Below, in pieces: positions 46,295 to 58,003 of a DNA stretch of 64,000 nt. The stretch lies in the NCBI RefSeq assembly GCF_900174485.1, contig NZ_LT837803.1:372001-436000 (forward strand), written 5' to 3'. Each line of letters opens with the position of its first letter. The stretch's first letter is position 1. The translations under genes were made by a program, and so were the position numbers. The stretch is from Sterolibacterium denitrificans (lineage in GTDB: Bacteria; Pseudomonadota; Gammaproteobacteria; Burkholderiales; Rhodocyclaceae). The notes under the pieces are model-generated. The model was not told the DNA's origin. It ran no database searches and saw only the letters and a list, made by a program, of their open reading frames with translations.

Positions 46295-47349
46295 TGCGTG
46301 AAGTCGCCATCATCGCCTACGCCCAGACGCCGCTCGTGCGCGACTGCGGCTCGAAGAACGACGTCGAACTGGTCATGGACGTGGTTCATGCCGTGAAGAA
46401 CCAGGTCGGCTTTACCAACCAGGACATCGACTTCTTCTGCTCGGGTTCCTGCGACTACCTCGGCGGTTCCGCGTTCGCCTTCGTGAATGCGCTCGACGCG
46501 CTGGGCGCCGTGCCGCCGATCAACGAGTCGCACGTCGAGATGGACGCGGCCTGGGCGCTCTACGAAGCCTGGCTGAAGATCCAGACCGGCCATGCCGACA
46601 CCGCGCTGGTGTATGGCTTCGGCAAGTGCTCGCAGGGCGACCTGCCCGACGTGCTGACGCTGCAGCTCGATCCCTACTACAGCCAGCCGCTGTGGCCGGA
46701 CAGCATCAGCCTGGCCGCGCTGCAGGCGCAAGCCTTGCTCGACGCGGGCAAGATCACCGAGGCCGACATGGCGCGCGTGGTGCAGAAGAGCCGCGCCAAC
46801 GCCAAGAACAAGCCGACGACGCAGCTCAAGGGCGACGTCACCGTCGAGCAGCTGCTGGCCCAGCCGAAGCTGGTCTCGCCGCTGCGCAAGCACGACTGCC
46901 CGCCAGTCACCGACGGCGCTTCGGCGGTGATTCTCGCCACGCGCGAAGTCGCCGAGAAGTTCCACAAGCGCAACGCCTACATCACCGGCATCGACCACCG
47001 CATCGAGGCGCACCAGCTCGGTTCGCGCGATCTGCTGAACTCGATGTCGACGAAGATCGCCGGCGAGGCGGCGGGCGTGGGCAAGGGCAAGGTCGACGTC
47101 GCCGAACTGCATGCGCCGTTCAGCTACCAGGAGTTGCTGCTCAAGGAGGCGCTGGGCCTCGGCGACGGCACCGCCATCAATCCGTCGGGCGGCGCGCTGG
47201 CCGGCAACATCATGATGTCGGCCGGCCTCAGCAACTTCGGCGAGGTGGCGATGCGCATCATCAAGGGCGAGGCGAATCGCGGCGTGGCGCACGCCACCAG
47301 CGGTCCGTGCCTGCAACAGAATCTGGTCGCCGTACTGGAGGGCAAATAA
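46294..47349 (+). CDS. Thiolase-fold protein lacking classical catalytic Cys (Ltp-like)
   Basis: A 351-residue thiolase-superfamily protein. The loop that holds the nucleophilic Cys in true thiolases reads ESHVEMDAAWALYEAW, with no Cys. The distal region reads NPSGGALAGNIMMSAG instead of a GHPxG His motif. The fold pattern (VAIIAYAQTPLVRD, CPPVTDGASAVILATREV, AELHAPFSYQELLLKEALG) is otherwise clear. Proteins like this act as half of heteromeric thiolases/lyases with a second thiolase-fold protein and DUF35 subunits. The next gene, one base away, is such a second protein. A chain-shortening step on a bulky acyl-CoA is inferred. Confidence 0.8.
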   Translation: MREVAIIAYAQTPLVRDCGSKNDVELVMDVVHAVKNQVGFTNQDIDFFCSGSCDYLGGSAFAFVNALDALGAVPPINESHVEMDAAWALYEAWLKIQTGHADTALVYGFGKCSQGDLPDVLTLQLDPYYSQPLWPDSISLAALQAQALLDAGKITEADMARVVQKSRANAKNKPTTQLKGDVTVEQLLAQPKLVSPLRKHDCPPVTDGASAVILATREVAEKFHKRNAYITGIDHRIEAHQLGSRDLLNSMSTKIAGEAAGVGKGKVDVAELHAPFSYQELLLKEALGLGDGTAINPSGGALAGNIMMSAGLSNFGEVAMRIIKGEANRGVAHATSGPCLQQNLVAVLEGK

Positions 47350-47350
47350 G

Positions 47351-48520
47351 ATGGGTAACGCATGTGCAATCGTGGGCATCGGCCAGTCCGAGCGCTACAA
47401 GTCCAAGATCAAGAAGTCCATGGCCGGCCTGGTCCGCGAGGCGGCGCAGAACGCGCTCAACGACGCAGGCTGCACCTGGGCTGACATCGATGCCGTGATC
47501 ATCGGCAAGGCACCCGACTTCTTCGAAGGCGTGGTGATGCCCGAGCTGTACCTGGCCGATGCGCTGGGTTGCGTCGGCAAGCCGATGATGCGCGTCCACA
47601 CCGCCGGCTCGGTCGGCGGCTCGACCGCCATCGTCGCCGCCAGCCATATCCAGAGCGGCGTGTTCAAGCGCGTGCTGACGCTGGCCTACGAAAAACAATC
47701 CGAGTCGAACGCCATGTGGGCGCTGTCGACACGCCAGCCGTTCTCGCCGCACCTGAACGCCGGCGCCGGCGGCTTCTTCGCGCCCATCATCCGCGAATAC
47801 AAGCGCCGCACCGGCGCGCCGGAAGACATCGGCTGCAAGGTGGCGATCAAGGACCGCACCCACGCGCTGAAGAATCCGCATGCCCACATGCATGAGGATC
47901 CGGCCAGCCTGACCGTCGAGAACTACATGGACTCCATGATGCTGTGGGATCCGATCCGCTACTCGGAAGTCTGCCCGTCCTCCGACGGCGCCTGCGCGAT
48001 GGTGCTGTGCAACGAGGATCTGGCAAAGAAATCGCCGAACAAGCCCGCCTGGGTGCTCGGCACGGCGATGAAGTCCGAGCCGACCATGTATCCGTGGCGC
48101 GAGGAAGTGAACCCGCAGGCCGGCATCCTCTGCGCCAAGGAAGTCTATGCCCAGGCCGGCATCGTCAACCCGCGCAAGGATCTGGACATGGCCGAAGTGT
48201 ATGTGCCGTTCTCGTGGTACGAGCCGATGTGGCTGGAAAACCTCGGCTTCGCCGACGTCGGCGAGGGCTGGAAGCTGACCGAATCGGGCGCCACCTCGCT
48301 CGACAAGGGCGGCGACATCCCCTGGAACGTCTCGGGCGGCGTGCTCTCGTCGAACCCGATCGGCGCCTCGGGCATGATCCGCTTCGCCGAAGCCGCGCTG
48401 CAGGTGCGCGGCCTGGCCGGCGAGCGCCAGGTGCCGGGCTGCAAGAAGGCGCTGGGCCACGCCTACGGCGGCGGCGCGCAGTTCTTCTCGATGTGGGTGG
48501 TCGGCAGCGAAAAACGCTGA
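47351..48520 (+). CDS. Thiolase-fold protein of SCP-x/Ltp type (second of pair)
   Basis: A 389-residue thiolase-superfamily protein. The active-site loop reads RVHTAGSVGGSTAIVAA, typical of SCP-x/Ltp-like proteins. In the C-terminal half the usual GHPxG His is Asn (SSNPIGASGM), and the last motif is GHAYGGGAQFF without the second Cys. The conserved AEVYVPFSWYEPMWLENLG corresponds to the EIYDPF block of the 16632 protein. It starts one base after its neighbour, so the two should be made in equal amounts. Likely function: thiolase- or aldolase-like cleavage with its partner and the two DUF35 proteins. Confidence 0.82.
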   Translation: MGNACAIVGIGQSERYKSKIKKSMAGLVREAAQNALNDAGCTWADIDAVIIGKAPDFFEGVVMPELYLADALGCVGKPMMRVHTAGSVGGSTAIVAASHIQSGVFKRVLTLAYEKQSESNAMWALSTRQPFSPHLNAGAGGFFAPIIREYKRRTGAPEDIGCKVAIKDRTHALKNPHAHMHEDPASLTVENYMDSMMLWDPIRYSEVCPSSDGACAMVLCNEDLAKKSPNKPAWVLGTAMKSEPTMYPWREEVNPQAGILCAKEVYAQAGIVNPRKDLDMAEVYVPFSWYEPMWLENLGFADVGEGWKLTESGATSLDKGGDIPWNVSGGVLSSNPIGASGMIRFAEAALQVRGLAGERQVPGCKKALGHAYGGGAQFFSMWVVGSEKR

Positions 48521-48611
48521 CACCCGGCTTTCCCTCCCCTTGCCCACAAGGATTACCTGCGGTCACAAGGGGAGGGACGCACGCTGCAGATTCAACCTAT
48601 CCTTTCCACAT

Positions 48612-48664
48612 CGTCATTCCCGCGCAGGCGGGAATCCATGGGTCCCCGCTTGCGCGGGGACGAC
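48612..48664. repeat. REP-like palindromic repeat
   Basis: CGTCATTCCCGCGCAGGCGGGAATCCA joined to the inverted variant GTCCCCGCTTGCGCGGGGACGAC; it lies 26 bases before the acyl-CoA ligase start within an otherwise continuous operon. Confidence 0.8.
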
Positions 48665-48690
48665 ACCGATAACCGATTCAGGAAATCGAC

Positions 48691-50346
48691 ATGACCGAAA
48701 CCACCGCCCCCGCCCCGCAATTCGACAACCGCCACTCCAACGAGTACTACACCTTCGCCGGCAAGGACGTGCCCTGGCTGATGAAGCTGTGGGCCGAGCA
48801 GACGCCCGACAAGGCCTTCCTGATCTGGGAACCCAAGGAAGGCGAAAGCCAGTCCTGGACCTACCAGCAGTTCTGGCAGGCGGCCAACCGGGTCGCCTGC
48901 GGCCTGCTCCAGAAAGGCGTGAAGAAAGGCGACAAGCTGCTGATCCACGCCGAGAACTGCCCGGAAATGATGATCGCCTGGTACGCCTCGGCCATCGTCG
49001 GCTCGGTGGCCGTCACCACCAACACGCGCTGCATTGGCGACGAGCTGACCTACTTCGCCGAGCACTCCGGCGCGGTCGGCTGCATCACCCAGCCGAAGTT
49101 CATCAAGGAACTCGCCGCCAACGCCAAGAGCATCGGCTGGTTCGTCGTCACCGACGACAACTCGGGCGAAGCGCCCACCGATGATGAAAAGAATCACGGC
49201 TATCCATCCTACGCCAGCCTGCTGGGCCACGGCGAGCTGGCCCCGGCGCGCGATCCCGAGCCGATGCTGCCGGTCGGCATCCAATACACCTCCGGCACCA
49301 CTTCGCGGCCCAAGGCCGTCGTGCATACCCACGCCAATGCGCTGTGGGGCGGCCGCAGCGGCTCGCAGAACCTGCTGATGGACAGTGACGACGTCTACAT
49401 CGTGTTCCTGCCCTGCTTCCACGTGAATGCACAGAGCTGGAGCTTCTGGACGATGATGTGGGTGGGTGGCACGGTCGTCCTGCAACCGAAGTTCTCGTCG
49501 AGCAAGTTCTGGGAAATCTCGATGAAGCACAAGGTGACGCGCGCCTCGATGATCCCCTTCTGCTTCAAGGCCATCGCCATGCAGGAGATTCCCGAGCATC
49601 ACTACAAGACCTGGTCGACCGGCATCAAGATGCATATGGTCGAGATGCGCTGGAACGTCAAGACCTTCGCCACCTGGGGCATGACCGAGACGGTCACCCA
49701 CGCGACGCGCTCGGATCTGTTCCAGGATTCGCCCGACATGAACATCGGCGTGCCCTCGCCCGGCTATGAATTCGCCATCATGGACCCGGAAACCGGCAAG
49801 TACTGCGAGCCCGGCGTCAATGGCGACCTGTGGGTGCGCGGCACGCGCGGCGTGCAGATGTTCTACGAGTACTACAGGAACCCGGAAGCCATGGCCAAGT
49901 CCTTCACCGCCGACGGCTGGTTCAAGACCGGCGACACCGCGCGCCTGGGCACCGACGGCTATTTCTACTTCGCCGACCGCGACAAGGACATCCTCAAGGT
50001 CGGCGGCGAGAACGTCTCCGCCCGCCAGGTCGAGGAGTGCATCCACGGCATTCTCGGCATGGGCGTGCTCGACGAACTGGCCGTGGTCGCGCAGAAGCAC
50101 GACATGCTCGACGAGGTGCCGGTGGTCTTCGCCATCAAGAGCCAATGGACGATGCTCTCCGAGGACGAAATCCGCCAGCAGATCATGGACGGCTGCGCCC
50201 GCGACCTGGCCGACTTCAAGCGTCCGCGCAAGGTTTACTTCGTCGAGGAAATGCCGCGCGCCGCGCTGGACAAAGTGGCCAAGAACAAGCTGCGCGAAAT
50301 GGCCGATGAACTGGCCGATCAGGAGAAGGCAGCGGGCGGGAAATAA
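48691..50346 (+). CDS. Acyl-CoA synthetase (AMP-forming, ANL superfamily)
   Basis: A 551-residue adenylate-forming ligase. ATP-binding P-loop: YTSGTTSRPKAVVHTH. Adenine/acyl motif: WGMTETVTHAT. Hinge and ribose contacts: WFKTGDTARLGTDGYFYFAD and DRDKDILKVGGENVSARQVE. The C-terminal catalytic Lys lies in PRAALDKVAKNKLRE. It converts a carboxylic acid, ATP and CoA to acyl-CoA, AMP and pyrophosphate. The HFxxVHGG-type gate is replaced by CFHVNAQSWSFWTMMWVGG, as in medium/bulky-acid ligases. It follows the thiolase pair and likely primes the acid they process. A strong terminator follows. Confidence 0.93.
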   Translation: MTETTAPAPQFDNRHSNEYYTFAGKDVPWLMKLWAEQTPDKAFLIWEPKEGESQSWTYQQFWQAANRVACGLLQKGVKKGDKLLIHAENCPEMMIAWYASAIVGSVAVTTNTRCIGDELTYFAEHSGAVGCITQPKFIKELAANAKSIGWFVVTDDNSGEAPTDDEKNHGYPSYASLLGHGELAPARDPEPMLPVGIQYTSGTTSRPKAVVHTHANALWGGRSGSQNLLMDSDDVYIVFLPCFHVNAQSWSFWTMMWVGGTVVLQPKFSSSKFWEISMKHKVTRASMIPFCFKAIAMQEIPEHHYKTWSTGIKMHMVEMRWNVKTFATWGMTETVTHATRSDLFQDSPDMNIGVPSPGYEFAIMDPETGKYCEPGVNGDLWVRGTRGVQMFYEYYRNPEAMAKSFTADGWFKTGDTARLGTDGYFYFADRDKDILKVGGENVSARQVEECIHGILGMGVLDELAVVAQKHDMLDEVPVVFAIKSQWTMLSEDEIRQQIMDGCARDLADFKRPRKVYFVEEMPRAALDKVAKNKLREMADELADQEKAAGGK

Positions 50347-50382
50347 AGTCGAATCCGCAGCCGAATCCAAATCAACCCGATC

Positions 50383-50410
50383 AAGCCCGCAAAAAACCGC
50401 GGGCTTTTTC
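50383..50410 (+). terminator. Rho-independent terminator of the acyl-CoA operon
   Basis: AAGCCCGC-AAAAAACC-GCGGGCTT followed by TTT: an eight-bp GC-rich stem with an eight-base loop, 37 bases after the ligase stop. Confidence 0.88.
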
Positions 50411-50546
50411 ATGTGCGTTCGGCATGGGGGCACTCTTTTGGGTGGGGGGAAAAGCTCGATATTTTCTCGTTTTCTGATGGGGCGCTGAAGCCGATAGTTG
50501 TTTTGGTGATTTTTTCTTTTAAAGGCCAGGTTTCGCCCTGGCGGGC

Positions 50547-50728
50547 GACCTACTTTCTTGTCATGCGACAAGAAAGTAGGCAAAGAAGCGCACCCCGGTG
50601 TCTCGGCCCTGCGGGCTGCCCGAGTTTCGCCGCCGCCGAGCGGCCGGTTTCTAAACTCGCTGCGCTCAGACACACGAAACCGGAAAGCCCCGCTCGGCGA
50701 CGGCGAAACTCGGCGAGACACAGGGGAA
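50547..50728 (+). repeat. Structured intergenic element, copy A (~182 bp)
   Basis: It begins with a perfect 13-bp hairpin, CTACTTTCTTGTC-ATGC-GACAAGAAAGTAG (50550-50579). It continues with GCAAAGAAGCGCACCCCGG, a CGGCCCTGCGGGCTGCCC stem region and AAACTCGCTGCGCTCA, and ends with CACAGGGG. The same order occurs inverted at 50998-51183. It lies in the 1158-base gap between the ligase and the GGDEF/EAL gene. No convincing protein is encoded; short ORFs here follow the repeat in several frames. It could be a mobile palindromic element or a structured RNA. Confidence 0.7.
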
Positions 50729-50788
50729 AGGGGTGCTACTCAACGCGTGGTGGTTGAAAAACCAAACACCAAACCTGTGTATCGGCTT

Positions 50789-50912
50789 CGTCATTCCCGC
50801 GCGGGTGAGAATCCAGCGGCATGGCCTACCCGACGAAGCGCGCATCGTCGTCATTCCCGCGAAAGCGGGAATCCAGTACGTCCCTGGGTCCCCGCTTTCG
50901 CGGGGACGACGA
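50789..50912. repeat. Tandem REP-like palindromic repeats between the structured elements
   Basis: A partial unit (CGTCATTCCCGCGCGGGTGAGAATCCA, from 50789) and a full pair (50849-50912) of the CGTCATTCCCGCG family lie in tandem between structured copies A and B. Confidence 0.8.
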
Positions 50913-50997
50913 ATATGTATCAAGCGTGCAACCCTGCATCAGCTTACCCGACGCAACGCGCCGCGCTCTGTCCGTTGGACTGTGACGCTTTTCCATT

Positions 50998-51183
50998 CCC
51001 CTGTGCGCCGCCGAGCGGAGCTGGCCTCGGACGGGGAAGTCCTGCTTTGCTGTTCGAGCGTAGCGAGTTTGCAAAGCAGGCCGGCCGAGGGTAGCGCAGT
51101 GAGGGCAGCCCGGCGACGCCGGGCCGGCAAAGCGGGGCGCGCTTTTTGGTTACTTTTTGCCGCGTGGCAAAAAGTAACTCGCC
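50998..51183 (-). repeat. Structured intergenic element, copy B (inverted, ~186 bp)
   Basis: On the minus strand it begins with a perfect 13-bp hairpin, GTTACTTTTTGCC-ACGC-GGCAAAAAGTAAC (51149-51178). CAAAAAGCGCGCCCCGC, AAACTCGCTACGCTCGAA and a CACAGGGG end follow. This is the same architecture as copy A in opposite orientation, with compensating changes in the hairpin stem. From 51184 to 51504 I see only low-information sequence and no supported gene. Confidence 0.7.
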
Positions 51184-51504
51184 CGCCGGGGCGAGTCCCG
51201 GCTTCAGCGCGCCGGCAGAAAACAACCCGCCAACACCAAATCACAGCTTCGAAAATGCCGCCCCAAGGCGAAACCCGGCAATACCCACGGAGAAAAAGGG
51301 CAGGAAGCCCCTGGACTACAGCTTCTGGTTTCTCCAAGGAGGGAGCGAAGCGTCGGGTGCCCGACAAGCCGATGGCAACATTCAGGCAACGGAGACAAAC
51401 CGCATGCCAGGTAGCGTAGGAGGAGCCCAGTCAGATAAACCGACCACCCCTATCCCGATGTGGTGCCAGCATCCCCGCCGACCAACGAAACCAACGGCTA
51501 ACGA

Positions 51505-53889
51505 CTAGCAATAGCTGGCCAGCTCATCATTGATGCGCATGGCGATGGTATTGAACTGGCTCATCGGCACGGGCCGGGAGAAGTAATTTCCCTGACCGAA
51601 ACCGCAGTCGGACTGACGCAGCAGACGGAACTGCTGCTCATCCTCGATCCCTTCGGCAACCACGCCCAGGCCCAGGCTTTTCGCCATGGTGATGATGGCA
51701 TTGACCAAGGCGAAATCGCTGTTGTCCGCGCTCATGTCACGTACGAAGGAGCGATCGATCTTGACCGTGTCGAGGGCAAAGCGCTTCAGGTAGGACAACG
51801 AGGAATAACCCGTGCCAAAGTCATCCATGTAGATGTGCAAACCCATGGCGCGCAGGCTGGCAATCCATTCCTGCGCGATGGTCACATCGTTCATCAGCAG
51901 GCTTTCGGTGATCTCGATGGCCAGTGCCTGGGGAGGCAGGCCGTATTGCTCCAGGGTCTTTGCCACCATGCCGGGCGCCAGCTCGTCCGGAATCTGGCGC
52001 ACCGAGACGTTGACCGACACATACAGATCCAGCTCGACATTGCGCCAGTGCGCGATGTAACGGCAAGCCTCCTTCAATACCCAGCGGCCGATTTCACCGA
52101 TCAGGCCGATTTGCTCGGCCATCGGCACGAAGGTCTCCGGAGGAACGGCGCCATGCTGTGGATGCGTCCAGCGCAGCAAGGCTTCGCCGCCCACGACGCG
52201 CCCCTGGCGCAGATCGACGATGGGCTGGCAATACAGCTCCAGCTCGCCCGTCGCAACCGCAACCCGCAGATCGTCCTCCATGCGCCGCCGATGCTCGACC
52301 GCCGCTTCCTGCACGGGATTGAAAAAGATGCAGGTATGGCTGCCGACCGGCACGTTGCCCAGCGCCAGTTCCGCGCGGCGCAGCAAGTGCTGCAGTTCGA
52401 CGCCATCGTCCGGAAACCGGGCAGCGCCCACGCGCACGCCCAGCACCACGGGAACGCTCCGGTCGTCATCCAGACTCGGATACGGTTGTGCCAGGTGTTC
52501 GGCGAGCACGTCGATGCGGTGCGCGATCACCTCGCGGTCGTATTCGCCTTCCAGCACCAAGGCAAACTTGGTGCCACTGATGCGTGCGACGAAGTCGTTG
52601 CTTTCCATGGCTGCGCGCAGGCGGCTGGCAACGCTCAACAGCGCCCGGTCGCCCACGGGCACGCCCAGCGCTTCGGTAATCTGGCGGATGCCGTCGAAGT
52701 CGATGCGCACCAGAATGAACGGCGTCGTTCTGGATTGAAGCTGGGCGTACGCCTGGTTCAGACCCTCGCGATTGGCGAAGCTGGTCAGCGAATCGGTCAC
52801 CGCCAGGCGGCGGGCGAAGAGTTCCTCCTGCTTGATCAGCGTGACGTCCGTCACCGTCCCCTGCACGCTGCCGTCGCCAAGCGGCACCACGGTCACGTGC
52901 AGCCAGCGCATATCGCCGCGGCGGCCGTCGAGCTGAAAATCGCTTTCATGCGTGGTGCCGTCGAGCAGGCTGGCGACGATCATGGCCAGCAGTTCCATCG
53001 GATTGCGCCACTGCGCCTCGGTCAGCCTGCGCCGGCCGCCTTCCTGATCCTCGGCGAGCGGCAACCAGGTCATTTCGGCAAATGCCCGGTTGAAGGAATC
53101 GATCCGGCCATCGCTGCGGGCAACGAAAATACCGGCGCTGGAGTTGTCGAACAGATCGTGATACTTGCGCTGGCCGATTTCCTGCCGCTGCCGCAGATCG
53201 CGCTCCTGATCGAGCACTTCGACCAGGCGGCCGGTGAGTTGATTGACGTCCTCGACCAGGCGGCCGATCTCGCTGCGCTCATGCCCCTGCGGCACCTTCA
53301 ATGACTCGCCGCTGGTCACGTCGAGATCATGCATGCGGTCCGAAGTCTGCTTGATGGGCCGCACGATGAACAGGAATATGCTGCCCGTAGTCGCCGCAAT
53401 CACCAGCAACAGCACGCCGAGCAGCAGCAGATAGGCAAAATTGACTTCTTCCGCCACGCGCGCATCGATCACCTGCTGATCGATTTCCACCTGCACCGTG
53501 CCGATGATTTCATTCGCCTTGAAAGGCGAACGCACCTGCCGCAGTTCCACTGCTTCGTCTTTGTACGCAGACACGCCACTGCGGGCAACCTGCGCGATCT
53601 CGCGTTCGCTGCCGCGGATCACCACCCTGCGCACTTCGCTGTTGCGCAGCAAGCCCTGGGCGACTTCGTAAGCCAGTCCCTCGTCATTGGTGAAGCATGC
53701 CACGCTGACCGTGCTTTCCACGGTATCGAGCAGCTCACCCAGCTTGAGCATGGCCTGGCTCTGCACGCGCTCGCCCACGATGCGGCCAACAGCGATACCG
53801 CCCGCACTGCCCATCAACAGGGCAATGCCCGCCATCGCCAGCAAGCTGCGGGCGAGGATGCCATGCCACCAACGCGTCGATAGACTCAT
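51505..53889 (-). CDS. Membrane-bound PAS-GGDEF-EAL protein, probable c-di-GMP phosphodiesterase with degenerate GGDEF
   Basis: A 794-residue protein with a membrane helix near residues 12-34, a periplasmic sensor segment, and a second helix (FAYLLLLGVLLLVIAATTGS). HAMP, PAS (YHDLFDNSSAGIFVARSDGR), GGDEF and EAL domains follow. The GGDEF active site reads SGTKF, so cyclase activity is unlikely. The EAL domain keeps GGEALLRW, ITESLLMND, DDFGTGYSSLSYLKRF, KIDRSFV and AEGIED, the residues for metal binding and c-di-GMP hydrolysis. It should lower c-di-GMP in response to an envelope or redox signal and so favour motility over attachment. The start at 53889 excludes a non-membrane leader. Confidence 0.9.
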   Translation of the reverse strand: MSLSTRWWHGILARSLLAMAGIALLMGSAGGIAVGRIVGERVQSQAMLKLGELLDTVESTVSVACFTNDEGLAYEVAQGLLRNSEVRRVVIRGSEREIAQVARSGVSAYKDEAVELRQVRSPFKANEIIGTVQVEIDQQVIDARVAEEVNFAYLLLLGVLLLVIAATTGSIFLFIVRPIKQTSDRMHDLDVTSGESLKVPQGHERSEIGRLVEDVNQLTGRLVEVLDQERDLRQRQEIGQRKYHDLFDNSSAGIFVARSDGRIDSFNRAFAEMTWLPLAEDQEGGRRRLTEAQWRNPMELLAMIVASLLDGTTHESDFQLDGRRGDMRWLHVTVVPLGDGSVQGTVTDVTLIKQEELFARRLAVTDSLTSFANREGLNQAYAQLQSRTTPFILVRIDFDGIRQITEALGVPVGDRALLSVASRLRAAMESNDFVARISGTKFALVLEGEYDREVIAHRIDVLAEHLAQPYPSLDDDRSVPVVLGVRVGAARFPDDGVELQHLLRRAELALGNVPVGSHTCIFFNPVQEAAVEHRRRMEDDLRVAVATGELELYCQPIVDLRQGRVVGGEALLRWTHPQHGAVPPETFVPMAEQIGLIGEIGRWVLKEACRYIAHWRNVELDLYVSVNVSVRQIPDELAPGMVAKTLEQYGLPPQALAIEITESLLMNDVTIAQEWIASLRAMGLHIYMDDFGTGYSSLSYLKRFALDTVKIDRSFVRDMSADNSDFALVNAIITMAKSLGLGVVAEGIEDEQQFRLLRQSDCGFGQGNYFSRPVPMSQFNTIAMRINDELASYC

Positions 53890-54115
53890 GCCGTTACCGC
53901 CGAATCCGAAAATGGTGCGAACACCGCAGCGGCCGAGTGTACGCCAATCCGCTGCTTGCGTGCAGGCGAGCATGCGCCAAATTTCGGCTCAGAAAAATTA
54001 TCATCCGAACGCCTGGTTGAGCGTATTCCTCGCGCTGTTGCAAGGAACACTCGTGGGCATTCAAACTGATGTTGGCGACTACCAACGCGGGGCTCAGATC
54101 AAAGTTTCCTAAGGC

Positions 54116-57723
<3,608 letters not shown>

Positions 57724-58003
57724 TATATGTAAACCTCCTTAAAAGATTATGCTGCGCCAGTATCTGTGAGTAACCATGAAAACTTTAAATTAATCAGTTT
57801 GTTATGCTTTTCATAAGGCTCTGGGAAAGTCGCCGGGAAAGTTGTGGATGAATGTGGATGGATTTGGGCAGTGGGGATAATCGCCGACTTATCCACAAAC
57901 TCTTCAGCGGCCGTACAGCAGTTATACCGCCGGATTTGTCGAGTTCGTTACCGTATCCGGATGGCTGGAAACTGTATCCCGCCGGTCGTCGTTCCATCTT
58001 CCA
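57724..58003. other. Probable chromosomal origin (oriC) between dnaN and dnaA
   Basis: This 280-base non-coding gap holds a DnaA box TTATCCACA (57889-57897). Three near-boxes lie in the opposite orientation: TGTGGATGA (57843-57851), TGTGGATGG (57853-57861) and TGGGGATAA (57872-57880). They are beside an AT-rich tract at about 57740-57815 (ACTTTAAATTAATCAG region) suitable for unwinding. The neighbours dnaA, dnaN, gyrB, rpmH and mnmG, and parS downstream, support the call. Confidence 0.85.

Noticed and set aside
50789-50912. CRISPR array
   Set aside because: The repeats are palindromic REP-like units of uneven spacing, only two to three in number, without spacers or cas genes.
50413-51508. 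Several 60-230 codon ORFs in the ligase-to-GGDEF gap
   Set aside because: They run through REP units and the inverted structured elements in multiple frames, with no ribosome sites or domain features.
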